DNA from: Siphlonurus alternatus
Lineage: Eukaryota; Arthropoda; Insecta; Ephemeroptera; Siphlonuridae
Reading direction: 5' to 3'
DNA: 64,000 nucleotides
Assembly (NCBI GenBank): GCA_949825025.1
Contig: OX463785.1
Span: 10,231,971 to 10,295,970, forward strand
The notes beneath the pieces were generated by a model. The model was not told where the DNA came from. It did not search any database and worked only from the letters and a program-made list of their open reading frames with translations. Numbering within the stretch: position 1 is the first letter of the stretch; every line of letters begins with the position of its first letter. Below, piece by piece: positions 1-12,100 of the stretch. A program made the translations under genes and the position numbers.

Positions 1-282
1 AATTAATTATTATTATTATTTATTTTTATTTATTTATTTATTTTTTTTTTTTTTTTTCATGTGAAATTTGACTAAAAGTCACAGCAGTCCCCATTTAAAG
101 CAATGCTAATTTCAATGCTGAATGTCTTGAAAATTTCACGGAATTTGATCTCTCTTTTTTTATTATTATTATTTTTTTTTTTCATGGAAATTATTTCATG
201 GTGATCAGGAAGGTTTGCTGAAATTTTAACGGACTGCATTCCCCGTGCATAAAACTTGAACATTTTCCATTGTTCCCTCCAG
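1..282 (+). other. Intron of zwilch, partial, low complexity
   Basis: AT-rich sequence with TTTA and poly-T runs. It ends in a pyrimidine-rich acceptor (CATTGTTCCCTCCAG) at 282. No coding signal is seen, so this is the 3' end of an intron that begins outside the window. Confidence 0.7.
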
Positions 283-1553
283 GAGTACTTTCTCGACCGA
301 GAGTTTGTCAAGCTGGAGACTGGTGGGATGTTGGCCGAGATTTCGCTGCTGCTTCAACTGACCGAGCACCTTGAGAAGGCCTCGAGTGACCTTCAACTGA
401 CCTTCGTGCCAGGTTTCACCAGCGACCTTGACCCCGTTGACCTCGCCAGGGATATCATGAGCAAGTGTCGAGCAGCAACCGCGACCAGTAATACCTCCAA
501 GAATGAGGGTGAGCGTTCACCTGAAACCTTTTAAAGTATAACCTGAGAATTTGTCTGTCAAGGTCAAACCATAAAAAAAGACGTGGCAACACTGTAGCGT
601 ACTAGTAATGTGAATCTGAGAGAGTGGGAGGTGACTACTGTCCATGTTATCGCTTATTAATAACAATCAACGCCACGGTTCGAAAAATATGAAAAATTTA
701 AGAAAAATAGCCTAAAAAATTAGGTTTTAGTAAAATAAATTATTAAAAAAATCTGTCAATCAGTTTTTTTGCAATGCTAATTAACAAATTCAAATTTAAT
801 ATTGAAAGGATACAAAATTCAAAATTTTATTCAATTAATTATAAAATAACCAACAGTTAAGAAATTCTGAAATAAATCAGGGTAATTGGAAGACTGTTGT
901 AAGCTTACATAATTAATTTGAAGAACATCTGTCAACATGACATATTTCGTCCAAAATTCTCAGGTTAAGCCTTAAGAATAGGGTCTCAAAAATTGCAAAA
1001 GTAATTTGGAAAAACAGTAAAAACTTGTTATTACGTAAAATCAAAGGACCCAGAAAATTAGGTTTACTTTATATCAAGTTTTTCCTATACCTGAATTTTT
1101 TATTATTTTTTATGGGATCCCCATCTCCTTTACTGAATTTTACCTAACAACAAGTTACGAGCTTTTACTGTATTGTCTTTTCAATTATTTTTAATCACAA
1201 TATGAACATGAAAAAAAAGAAAGAATTCTTTCTCTATTGGCTTGTAAGAACAAGAAATAAAATGGCTTAAACGTCAACATGTGGGCATTAGAAAAGAAGA
1301 AGAAGACTTTTCTCACACTAATAGAGATATCTTCTCTCGTCCGCAATAATGAGCTATCTGCTCCACGATCTCGTTGCAATAATGAGCTGTCTGCTATTTC
1401 AGATGAATGCAATATTGAGCTTTAAATCTTTATAAAATAAGGCTCAAAATTGCGCTCACCTGACAGAGCAGACAGCTCATTATTGCAACACGGTCGTGGA
1501 GCAGATAGCTCATTATTGTGGACGAGGGACGATATATTATCTACTTCTACTTT

Positions 1554-1584
<31 letters not shown>

Positions 1585-4500
1585 ATTAAGATGTTTTAAA
1601 AAATTCAGTTTCTATGATGCCTCTAATTTGATCAGTTGCTCTATTGGAAGTACATCATTCAAACTAAATTTAATTTAAACGGGCTTAAACTAAGACTTGA
1701 AAGACCTGGTTGGTTGGTTGGTATTTTGGGGCAATTTATTTATTTATTTATTTTTATTCCATCCAAATTACAAAAGAAAAATACAAGTAAAAAAGGATGC
1801 GGATAACCAGCAAAGCACCACAGGCACTATTGACACTTGACAATTGACACTTGAAAGACCATTTTGTTTATTTTCAATAGAGTTTGTGTGGTTCAAAATT
1901 GTGAATTAATATCTTTGAAATTTAGATATGTAATGCTGACATTTCTTTTGCAGTTCCTTTGCTAGTGAATTTGTTGGCTGCCGTTGAAAAAGAGTCTCGA
2001 CCAAATATGGACCTCACAGATATCATGTGGAATTCTTTCAAACGTAAGTTACAATTTTCACTGTCCTGGCTTTCAATATGCAGTTTACTCTTTGGAAATT
2101 AAAGTCACAACTATATGAAAATTAAAACTTCTCAAAACGTGATAATAGTAGTTTCATCTATTTTACTGCTCTGTAGTGTAGTGGTTAGTACCCCTGGCTC
2201 TGGTCCGAGAGGTCCTCGGTTCAATTTCCGAACACGGCAGACTTTTCGTGACTTAAGATGGGTGTAACTGATTACTAGATTATGGAGTTGGTAGGAGGAA
2301 GGCAGCTTACGGCTGTATTGCACTGCCACTGCAGGCTGCACAGATCTGATAGTAGGAGCCCAGAAGAGTGCAGGAAAGGGTTCTGGGAGCTTGGTAAGCT
2401 CCAACATGGTCGCAAGATAACTCTTACTGACAAGGCTAATTTTTTTTTTTTTTTTTTTTACTGAAAATTCAGTTTAGGTTTTATTTTTAATTTGTTGTAG
2501 ACTTTGATCATGTAACTTAATTTTTATATTCTGTTTCAGACATAAAATCGTTGAGCAGTGTCACTGAGTGCTTGCAAGCTGTTATCCGAGAATATCTAAC
2601 CAGCAAACCTTACGTAAGTATCGGCAATCTAGTCTAGTCTGAATTTACCTAATGGGCAACTTACATGAAATTTTTTATTGCAAAAATGAAAAGAAGGTAT
2701 CAAATAATGCTACTCTGCATTTTTTTATACGTATATTTTTTTTTTGTTTCCCATAACTATTTTTAAATAATTATTGAAAGTTCTGTAAGTTAAGTTTGCA
2801 CCCCTGAATCCTTAATAAAGAGCAAAGGGTCTAGACGCCTATTGACTCCTCCAGGGGGTGTGACCGCACTTTCAATAATTTTTTAAAAATAGTTTCAGGA
2901 CTTAAAAAAAAACTGAAAAAATTCAGAGTAGCATAATTTGGTACTCTCTATTAATTTTTGCATAATTAATTGTAAATGGTTTGAATTTTGAAATATCGTC
3001 GCCTCAGAATATGTGTCGTATAAAGCACAAAGTTTTGATGCAACTTTAGGCCTTACGTACATGAAGCATAAGGACCATAATTGCATCAAAACTTCATGGT
3101 TTATATGACACTTATATTCTGAGGTGACGATATTTGTACTAAAAATGACAATGTATGTTATAATGCTTATTTCAGTTGTATTAGCTAATATATATTATGT
3201 AGAACATATTTTATGTGTATAAGATCTATACAGTAAAAACTTGTTATTACGTAACTTGTTATAAGGTAAAAACTCGATATTGAGTAACGGAGTAAAGGTC
3301 CAGTAAAAAATAATTAGTATTGTAGGTATAGGAAAAACTTGATATAAGGTATACTCGATATAAGGTAAACCCAATTTCCGGGGTCCCTTGACTTGACGTA
3401 ATAACAAGTTTTTACTGTATTTGTACTGTGATTATAATTAATCACTGTATACTGCTAAATTATAAAATAAATACAGTAAACTTTTGATTTTGCAAAGTTT
3501 GATTTTATGAATTCTTCAATTTTGTGAAGTGGAAATGTCGGTCTCAGAGAACTATATACTATAGAATACATAGACCTTTCAATGTTAATACTTTTGTTTT
3601 TGTGAATTTACGTTATTGTTTTTTTGGTCCCTTGAGACTTATAATAATAATAATTGTTTATTAGGTTAAAAATTACATATTTGGGAGGGAACAAAATAAC
3701 CCAATTGGTGGCTGAAAAAGGCAAATGCTCATACACAAAGTGAACAACCAACAAAAACTTCATAAAATCAAAAGTTTACTGTATTTGTAATTTCTAAAAT
3801 ATTTCAAGTAGGCTGTACATTGCAATTACCTTTTGTAACATTCTGAGACGCAGTAATGTTATCACGACAAACATGTGCAGCTGCAGCCCAACAACCCCAC
3901 CAAGTTGGCCAAGATGTTTCACAAGCTGCTTGACAATGGTGATGAAACAATGCTGTTCCTCTCGTCCACACCTCAGCTCGTGGTGGAAATGTTACTCGAA
4001 ATCGGATACACCAAACTTTGTAGAGACCTTGTCTACATATGTGAAGGTGAGTGTTAGAGTAGATAGCACTGACATCATGCCCTTGTAAGATAGGCTGCTT
4101 TGAGAAGAGCCAGAATGCACAGAGTACAGTAGCGTGTAAACAAATCATGTATTTATTTTTTAACTGAATTAAACAAAATAAATTGGGTTTAAATTTTTTT
4201 TATAAAAATACAAATTTAAGGAAAATAAACCATTTCGGTTGTGATATATATTTTAAAGTAAAGGATAAGAATAACCAGCAAGGCCTTACCGATCGAGAAG
4301 TCACAGAAGGAGAAAATCTTGTGGTCACAGGTTCACTCGAAAAATAGTGAAATATCTACATTTTGAAGACCTACATTTTGAAGACGTTTCACACCAGATA
4401 TTTAACTATTTTTCGAGTGAACCTGTGACCGCAAGATTTTCTCCTTCTGTGACTTCTCGATCGGTAAGGCCTTGCTAGTTATTCCTATCCTTTCCTTTAA

Positions 4501-6094
4501 AATACAGTATGTATTTGTAAAAATACAATAATATAGACAGATGTTGTATAGAAAAAATCACAGCACCAATAAAAATATTTTTTCTTGTCATTGCTCCTAT
4601 CTTTTTAACGTTATTTGGCCCGCCACTTTCTCTTTTCTACCCCCTCTCGTGCTAGAGAGTTTCCCTATACCTGCTTGTTATTTCCCCCTCCAACGGCTCA
4701 CGTTAACATAAACAGCAAATATTTCTATATGTATCGAGCCAAAACTGACTTTGTGTCAAAAAGAACTACAGACTGGTAAAATTTGGCAACCCTGTTGTTA
4801 GTGGAGTATAGATAAGCTTCCTTCCTCCTACCAATTCCATCATCTAGTAGTCAGTCACACCCATCCCAAGTCATGATCTCCTAAGTCTCCATAAAAAAGA
4901 CACTCCCTTTTTTTAAAATTGAACGATTAATCTCAGTTACTGCTGGAGTCAAAGAATATTTTCCTGCAAACGAATCAAATGAAATAAATTTTTAAAAAAT
5001 CGAAAATGTTCTTAAACTTAATCGCTTATGGTTTGAGCAAATTCAGTCTTGCAGTTTTCTTACAACATCTCCATTTCCGGTTTTCGGCCATAAGACCAAT
5101 GTTAAACTTCTACCTCAGTTTTCACAAAACTGATAAGACAGATTCGCTTCAAAATTTGCATGTCACCTATTGATGGTGAGTTCTAAGTCCCCTGCAAGTC
5201 TTGTTGCATTCAGGCGGTACAATTGTGAGGTATCAACCTACTGAGATTCATCCTTAATCATATCGTTACAGCGTCCAGTCTTCATTCTGGTGACGCTACT
5301 CGTGAGGCTTGTGGTGTTTCGCTGAGCAACTGGCCTGAGAAACTGCAGCATCTGGTACTGATGCACCGCGTTATGGAGTTAATGCTGAGGGCACAGGAGT
5401 GCCTGGGAGTGAGCCTTGACGCCTTGCGACTTATCATTGACAAGGCCCTGCAGATGAAACCTAGAGACACACTCAGGGTGAACCTGAAGGCAGACCATCT
5501 CGAGTCATTCTTCACCTGGTACTTATTTTTAGATAATATCACCATAGGGCCCAGATCTCCAGTTTTACCAGATTCCAAACATGTATGTTACATTGAATCT
5601 GACTTCAAGTGTTGCCAAAAATGCAAAAAAGTTTAGACTTGAAAAAACTGATTTTATAAAGTGAGAAGTGTTTCAGTTTTTTAAAACTGTAAACACAGTT
5701 TTGACAAGTAAAAGCACGTTTTTTGTGGTAAAAATTATATATTATAATTATTATCTTTCCCTCACTCATCACAAATCAAATCTACATAATATACAAACGT
5801 CAATCTTAAGGCTCTACTTACAATTTGTCATGCAACAATATAGTTTTAACGTAAGATTCAACTTGAAAAAAAAACATATTGTAGTTCAAAATGTTTGCAA
5901 CAGAAAAAAATGACACCTCATACCTAAAGTGCCGGATGTTCCAGCTCTCAACCCGTCGTGCAACGATGGTCGTTCAAGAGCTTCAACGTGACCACCAAGT
6001 CAACGGTAAACGCTCACTTCGTCTGCTCTCAACACCCCATCTTCCCCTGGCTGCCTCCACAGTCTGCAGGTACTTACTAATGAGATCAAAAAAT

Positions 6095-6131
<37 letters not shown>

Positions 6132-6771
6132 TTTTATAAGCATTTAGTGGAAATTCAATTATTGTACTGTAATTGAAAATTTAAATGGAGTATCAACCTC
6201 AAAAATTTTTGTTGCAAAAATAGATAGAGGGTGCAAAGTTATGTTATTATTATTATTTTTTTTATTTATTTATTTTTTTATTTTTTTTTTTAGAGACCGG
6301 GAAGTATTGCTAAAAAGTTTTTCCTAGGTTAGGTTTGAACCTACGTCCCTTTTAGGCAAAGTTTTCTACTCGCAATGGTTGTAACAAACCATTGTTTATA
6401 ATGTCTGTCGCATGAAGCTTTTTTCATTGTTAAACATGGGACGGCGTAGTGCCTAATTTTGCCACCAGAGCAGAGAACGTAATGGCATTGTTGGCGCTAA
6501 GCAAAGGTGTCAACTTCATAATTAACGGTCATTTTCCGTAAGTTAACATGTAAATCAACAACCGTCCCATGTTTTTCCTTTCACGCGACAGATATTACTC
6601 AACAATACTTTGTTTACTAACAACGAGCAGAAGACTTTAGGTGCAGATGTACTACATGTTTGAATTATTTGTTCCTCAGGTCCCAAGGCTGACCCTGACT
6701 CGACACTGGAGCAGCAGGCGGCGATGAGCGAGGTCTACTGTGCCACCCTCTTCCGCATCGTCAATCCCTAA
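283..6771 (+). CDS. zwilch: Zwilch, kinetochore RZZ-complex subunit (C-terminal part; 5' exons outside window)
   Basis: Seven exons are visible: 283-508, 1954-2043, 2540-2613, 3881-4046, 5272-5518, 5945-6069 and 6680-6771 (TAA). All junctions are GT-AG and every phase agrees, giving 339 residues. Zwilch with Rod and Zw10 forms the RZZ complex, which recruits Mad1-Mad2 and dynein/Spindly to unattached kinetochores for the spindle checkpoint. The assignment rests on blocks I recognise from animal Zwilch: NNPTKLAKM, then VEMLLEIGYTKLCRDLVY (exon 3881), a helical block after EKLQHLVLMHRVME (exon 5272), a QRW block (exon 5945), and a LEQQAAMSEVYCATLF ending. The animal protein is about 590 residues, so the N-terminal 40% or so is missing upstream. 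A longer open frame through 5891-6139 is misleading; phase and the QRW block select the other frame in exon 5945-6069. Introns carry SINE and palindromic repeats. Family known; exon structure inferred by eye. Confidence 0.85.
1015..1170. mobile_element. MITE with CAGTAAAAACTTG ends
   Basis: Ends CAGTAAAAACTTGTTA and GAGCTTTTACTG are inverted. The right end is followed by TA. Related to the better preserved 3231-3418 element. Confidence 0.6.
1322..1541. repeat. Inverted-repeat element (TCGTCCGCAATAATGAGC family)
   Basis: Arms containing AATAATGAGCTATCTGCTCC are inverted around an A/T spacer. A relative lies at 57438-57670 and a fragment near 29375-29490. Confidence 0.8.
2168..2459 (+). mobile_element. 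tRNA-derived SINE
   Basis: The head has a tRNA-like A box (TAGTGTAGTGGTTAGT) and a B box (GGTTCAATTTCC) about 40 bases apart, as in RNA polymerase III promoters. An unrelated body and a T-run end follow. The surrounding tRNA arms do not pair well, so it is not a tRNA gene. It lies in a zwilch intron. A body-only copy is at 4805-4895 on the other strand. Confidence 0.75.
2651..2962. repeat. Degenerate palindromic element, AATGGRCAACTT family
   Basis: Left AATGGGCAACTTACATG, and the inner motifs ATTATTGAAAGT and ACTTTCAATAATTTTTTA, match the 42771-43091 element. The right end has decayed. Zwilch intron. Confidence 0.7.
3231..3418. mobile_element. Pogo/Tigger-like MITE, TA target duplication
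   Basis: TA-CAGTAAAAACTTGTTATTAC at the left is the inverse of the right end before TA. CAG...CTG ends with a TA duplication are typical of the Tc1/mariner-pogo superfamily. 188 bases, no coding capacity; zwilch intron. Confidence 0.75.
3474..3781. mobile_element. Second pogo/Tigger-like MITE, TA target duplication
   Basis: Left TA-CAGTAAACTTTTGATTTTG and right CAAAAGTTTACTG-TA are inverted ends. Different subfamily from 3231-3418. 308 bases, noncoding. Confidence 0.75.
4251..4502. repeat. Long palindrome in zwilch intron
   Basis: Two arms of about 100 bases are inverted (CAGCAAGGCCTTACCGATCG pairs with its complement at 4458-4477), with a short spacer that itself repeats ACATTTTGAAGAC. Noncoding. 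Confidence 0.85.
4805..4895 (-). mobile_element. Truncated copy of the SINE body
   Basis: The reverse complement repeats the body of the element at 2168-2459 (GATGGGTGTGACTGACTAC, then GGTAGGAGGAAG), lacking the tRNA-like head. Intronic in zwilch. Confidence 0.7.
6184..6355. repeat. Partial palindromic element (AATGGAGTAT family)
   Basis: Left half only: AATGGAGTATCAACCTC, then AGATAGAGGGTGCAAAGTTA, and a segment with GGTTTGAACC shared with 18806-19085. Confidence 0.65.
6371..6640. repeat. Imperfect inverted repeat in last zwilch intron
   Basis: Outer arms (CAATGGTTGTAACAAA and its degenerate complement) and inner arms (ACATGGGACGG with CCGTCCCATGT) flank a unique core. Confidence 0.6.
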
Positions 6772-6849
6772 TTAACAAAAACCATCAAAGTAAGACTGTT
6801 CTGTAAAAAAAATGTTATTTGAACTAAAGAACTCGCTAGTAAAATCCAG

Positions 6850-7024
6850 CACCTGCGTCGATCGTGTTCTTGCCTTCCACTAAGCAAGTTGTTTAGTACG
6901 GTGGCACCACTTACTTGCTATTTGAATAACATGGTGGTCAAATTTTGAACTACACTTTTGGTACTTCCGGTTTGGGCCTTACAAGTTAGTGGAAGGCAAG
7001 AATTCGATCCACGCAGGCGCTTGT
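6850..7024. repeat. Inverted repeat in presumed zwilch 3' UTR
   Basis: CACCTGCGTCGATCGTGTTC and CTTGCCTTCCACTAA are inverted at 6985-7022 (TTAGTGGAAGGCAAG, then GATCCACGCAGG). It would form a hairpin if transcribed. Confidence 0.75.
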
Positions 7025-7313
7025 AAAATCACTACTCTTTTATGTCTGCCTATAATGGAAGGGTATTTTTTTAAATAAGAATTGTGATTTAAAAATTGCC
7101 TTAGAAATATGCATGTATTAGAGTCTCAAACTATATTTTTGTTTATAAATATTTGAATTAACTAACTTTAAGTTGATGTTTATATTTAGCATGAATATTT
7201 ATTCCTTAGAATTCTGATAAGAAGCAAGCATTATTATAAACCAATTTGGCAATAGTATTACAAATTAAAATTATACAAAGTGCCAAATCCTAAAGGTTTG
7301 AATTTATGTCTCT

Positions 7314-7319
7314 AATAAA
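7314..7319 (+). terminator. Candidate polyadenylation signal of zwilch
   Basis: This is the first AATAAA after the zwilch stop at 6771, about 540 bases downstream. The 3' UTR would then contain the inverted repeat at 6850-7024. In such AT-rich DNA the hexamer is common, so this is only a candidate. Confidence 0.35.
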
Positions 7320-9184
7320 ATACTAATGGTTTTAGAAACAGTAAAAATAGAGTAGCTAAAAAGCTGCCAAAATTCTTTGTCGCTTAGTTAATATGATTTC
7401 AGGACAAATTGATAGTCTAGATTTATATCAAGATATTTCTAGTTTTTTATTTTAAAAGGTCAACGACCTTTGATGATAAACCCTCACTGCGATAAAATTG
7501 CTCTTACAAGCATAAGGCTGCTACCCCCAAGATTATCACGAAATATTTGTAAATGGGTGTACACCATTTTTCCAGTCTTTCCCGACCAAAGTTTGTCTTA
7601 TTTCTTTCTCTATTCAGTCTATAATGTCTCAAACTAAGGAATTTATTATAAGAAAGTCTCCTAATTTTCCATGCATTAAACTATTTTTGTATATTTTGCT
7701 GTAAATTACTTACCTTTAAATTCAAATTTAACGTAATAATGTTCTTAATTTTTTTGCTTTCAATTCTCAATAATTTATTAAGATGTGCCTATTATATATA
7801 CACTATTAATTATAATAAATTTAATACAAAATGCATTTAAATAGTATTTTTTATATAAAAAAAACTTATAATAATGTAAATATATAAATAATATATACAG
7901 AAAGCAAGAACTAATTAGATATTTTGAAATGAAAAATATGTATTGTGTGCCATAATATTGAATTAAAATTTATAATGCTATTTTTCTACTTACACACTAA
8001 ACAGTACTAATATTTATTGATAAAAAATATTAATGCCTGGTTATTTTTTTGTATATAAAAATTTATTTGTTAAAATAATCTATTACAATAATAATAATAT
8101 ATACATTGATAGTAATTTGCTCAGTGAATAAAAATGTCACGACAAACATTCATACTCATTTTCACTTTTCTTCATTTTCTTTGGAGTTCACATTTACTCA
8201 TACTTATTTTCAATAATATTATTTTTTTTTTAATTAGCTTGATTATAATCATTTCAAGCCAATATAAAATTAATAAATTTACAGTATTATTATTTTTTTC
8301 AATGAATTGTATTGATATTTCCCAATTTTTATTTTGTTTCAAATAAATATTTGAAATTGCACCAACTTCATTTTTAATATACCCAGCACCTACCCCCAAC
8401 TTTTTTTACGTATTATATATCTAATAGAATTTGCTAATTATTACCATTCAAACAATATTTACAAGTTCACGTTTTTCAAATATTTTTCGTAAAACAGATG
8501 AACTGTTGTACTGCATAGATGTATTAATTAAAATTTTATGTTGTCAAAATAGACATAACCATTTTTGTAACAAAAATAAATCTTTTTGCATGGTTTAGTA
8601 AGGTAATTTTGACCTGTAATACACACAAGAATTATTATTGAGCAATTTTTAGAAATACGTCTTAAAAATATAATTATTTAATAATACTTTCTGTGTTTAT
8701 AATGAATGGACAACTTGCATGGTCAAGATTTTTTTAGTGGCATAAATAGAGCTGGTAGATATTTTTTAAAAAAATAAGAGTCATGACCCTTTTCGATGTA
8801 AATTACTTTATAATGAGTGATACTTTGATTTATAAAAGTGATTCCCAAATTGATAGAAAAATCAACATAATTTTTTACCCTCTATTCATTGCATTAATAT
8901 TAAAAAAAATAAAAATCATTTAAATGTGTACATTATCGGGAGGAAAAAAATAATCTGTCTGCATTTTTTTAAAAGTAAATAGGAAAATAGGTTATTTCAA
9001 GAAATTATATAAGTATAAAATTCCCATTTTCTTCTATTTTTAAATATTTTTTTGGGAATTTTTTACAGTGAATGATAGTGACGATATTAATATTATGATA
9101 GTTCAGCATCAAAAGTATTTATGAACATTTGCTGGTAAAAAAACTTAGATACAAACATTGGTGTTGCAGATATGGTTTCTTTTA
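7320..9184. other. AT-rich intergenic DNA between converging genes
   Basis: The stretch lies between the 3' ends of zwilch (+) and the chaoptin-like gene (-). It consists of long A/T runs; open frames such as 8134-8346 are leucine/isoleucine/phenylalanine-rich translations of A/T sequence. It probably includes the 3' UTR of the LRR gene. I see no gene and no clear mobile element. Confidence 0.6.
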
Positions 9185-12100
9185 CTACTGATAATTTCCC
9201 CTTTCCGATTGATAATTTCCCCTTTCTGATTGGTAATTCCCCCTCTCCGATCTCATTTCCATGTGCATACTTTGATCGTCCGGAGGGTAGCTAATGTAAT
9301 AAGGTTGCCCTCCTGGTGATGGATATGCCATAGCTTGTTGAGCCATCTTAGCAGTATAAGGCGACATGTACATACTTGATGGGGGAGGTTTAACGCAGGT
9401 ACACGCAGGTGGCATTTGCATCATAGGTGGCGCCGCTAGTGGCCCACCTCTGTATCTTCTATCGCTTGACATACGACATCTCGCTATGCAAATAATAATA
9501 ATTAACAATAATATAAAAGCAACGACACCACCAACAATACCAATAATTAAAGTATCATCATTAGTCATTGAATTTCCATTAGTAGGAGAAGTACCTGCTG
9601 ATTTTACACTTTTAACAGTTGGTTCTGGAGTTTTTTCTGAAGTTGGTGCTACTGACCAAATTATTTCAGGTTCAGGTGTAGTACTAGTCGTTACAGTTGT
9701 AGGTACAGGTCTTGTACTTCTTTTTCCACAAATTAATTCCTCTTCAGGTATTGAAAGTAATGATTTTCCTCTTACATCTTCAGGTTCTTTGCAAGTTACG
9801 TTACTAGGATGGTTTACAAGCCAACGTTTGAATGATATAGCGTTACAATCACAATTGATGGGGTTGGAGTTGAGACCAATGAGACTCAAACGGTTCTTAC
9901 GAGAGTCAAGAGCGGCAAGTAACGGTGCAGACAGTGATGGTAGAAGACTGTTACCAACATCTAGGGTCAGGTGGGTGGAGCGTGGTACCGGTAGCAGTAG
10001 AGACGGAGGGAGAGTAGCGAGAGCAGTTTCTCGTAGTCGCACGGTCAGGTACGGAGCTGTCATACCAGCTAGTAGACCACTGGACGAAACCTATGAACAA
10101 GAGAAAATAAAATCTGTTAAAAACTAAAATAGAGTGATGCTAATTAACAATTAATTGATGTGATTTTATGGTTGCTGGATTTATATTCTAAGTATATAAT
10201 AATGACGAAAATTAGTGTTTTCTTTAATTAATGAAGTTCCCAAAGTAGCATGACAATTCTTACAGGATTTTATATTGAATTGAATTTTTGATGTATTGAC
10301 TTCCAGCCTGGTCTGTGGAGCACAAGCAGTCATTAATTTCCTGGCCGTAACGGAGTTAAATTTATATCTTTATCTGTGAATTCACTGAATTTTAAAAATA
10401 AAATTTTAAAATAATAATGAAAACAAATAAACTATAAATTTTAAATGGCTATTCACAGTTACACAGGCGCAGATCCAGAAAAAAATCGGAGAGGGGGGGA
10501 AGAAGCTGCATTCATAAGGCCATGCACCAATGTTAAAACAAAATTAGAGTGGGGGAAATGCCTATATTGTCCTTGTTAAATCCAAAATTTCGGGGGGAGG
10601 GGGGGCATTAGCACCCCCCCTGGATCCGCGCCTGCAGTTACACACAGTTTAACTGGCATTTAATGTGAATTAAAAAAAATAATAATAATACTGGAATATT
10701 GCAGAGCGATTTTCAAAGTTAGAGCCTGTAAGGTATGCAACCCATTGAGCATTGCTGCAAAGCGGGTTGCTTTCAATAGCAAATTCAATATTTTTTTCAC
10801 GTTTTTTTTATTATTTATTTTAATTTTCTTTACGAAACTTTTATAAATCTGTTAAAAAAAATATGCATGGACTCTCCCTCATATGATGGACTCTCAACTT
10901 AAGAACTAGAAATTTTATTACATAATATATATTTTGAAAAAAACAATCTTACTGCATGAGCATGCAGTCTCATGCAGATAAAAAACTATTGATATATTTT
11001 GTATGGACTCGCCTGTTGGACTCGTGGTCCTCTGAGTCCAAGCTCTCTCATCCTGGGGTGTCTCGCGGCCGCCAGCTGATCGCTCAAGGACGCGTCCTTC
11101 ACCTCAACGTCCAGTCGCTGCAGGGGAGGGAGGAGCGCCAACATACCCTGCATGGACGTAACACGAGAAATCGTTAGTTTTACAGAGATATGAGCTTGAA
11201 GATCGAGTCGGGGTATTGAAAGATGTTTACGTAGCATATGTTCGAGATACGATCTACCTACAAGTTGGAATTAATTCACAATATTTTGTTAGCAATGAAA
11301 ATTATTTTAAGTATTCAGTACATAATGATAAATTAATATTTGTGCTTGGATTCTGTCTTTTTCACGCCACCTATTGAGCTTAACAGTATTATGCTGTATT
11401 TATAACATAAGTATATATGTTTTTTTGTTCAGTTAAACATTTAATATTATTAATAGTTAATAATTAATTTAATTTTTATGCAATTTAAAATTATAGTAGC
11501 TAAATAAATGAGCTTACGGGGTGTATTTTTTTATTGGCTCAATCAAAAGAGGTCGAAAAATATCTCTTAGATTTTTTTGCGATTTTTTTTAGCACTGCAT
11601 CATACCTAAAGTGGAGATTAAAAATGTCTCTTAACCTGGAGGCTCCATCCGCAACGCCTATGACGTCATTACATTCTTTGGATCAACTATATATATCTAA
11701 TGCTTCTAAACAATCACGTTGCTATGGAAACAAATGATAATTTTTAATAAACAAGCAACAATGCAATACTTTTTTACAAGTGTTATATAGTTGAACCAAA
11801 GAATGTAATGACGTCATAGGCGTTACGGATGGAGCCTCCAGGTCAAGAGACATTTTTAATCTCCATTTTATAGGTATGATGCAGTGCTAAAAAAAATCGC
11901 AAAAAAATCTAAGGGATATTTTTCGACCTCTTTTGATTGAGCCAGTAAAAAAAATTACACCCCGTAAGCCCATTGTCATTATAATATATCAGTTTAAAAG
12001 CACACGACGGGTAGTATAAAAACCCCTCATTCTTACCTTGACATCGAGGTATCCAAGTCTTGGGAATCCATGAGCCTCAAGTTCCTCAAGATTGGCGAGA

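Noticed and set aside
2168..2245. tRNA gene
   Set aside because: A and B boxes are present but the acceptor and anticodon arms do not form a convincing cloverleaf; a repeated body follows, so it is a SINE head.
9366..10127. 253-codon plus-strand open frame
   Set aside because: It is exactly antisense to the last exon of the LRR gene, whose transmembrane, LRRCT and splice evidence are strong; this frame shows no motif.
11534..11737. Plus-strand open frame
   Set aside because: It lies entirely within an arm of the 11507-11974 palindrome and recurs as noncoding sequence in the 38785 copy.
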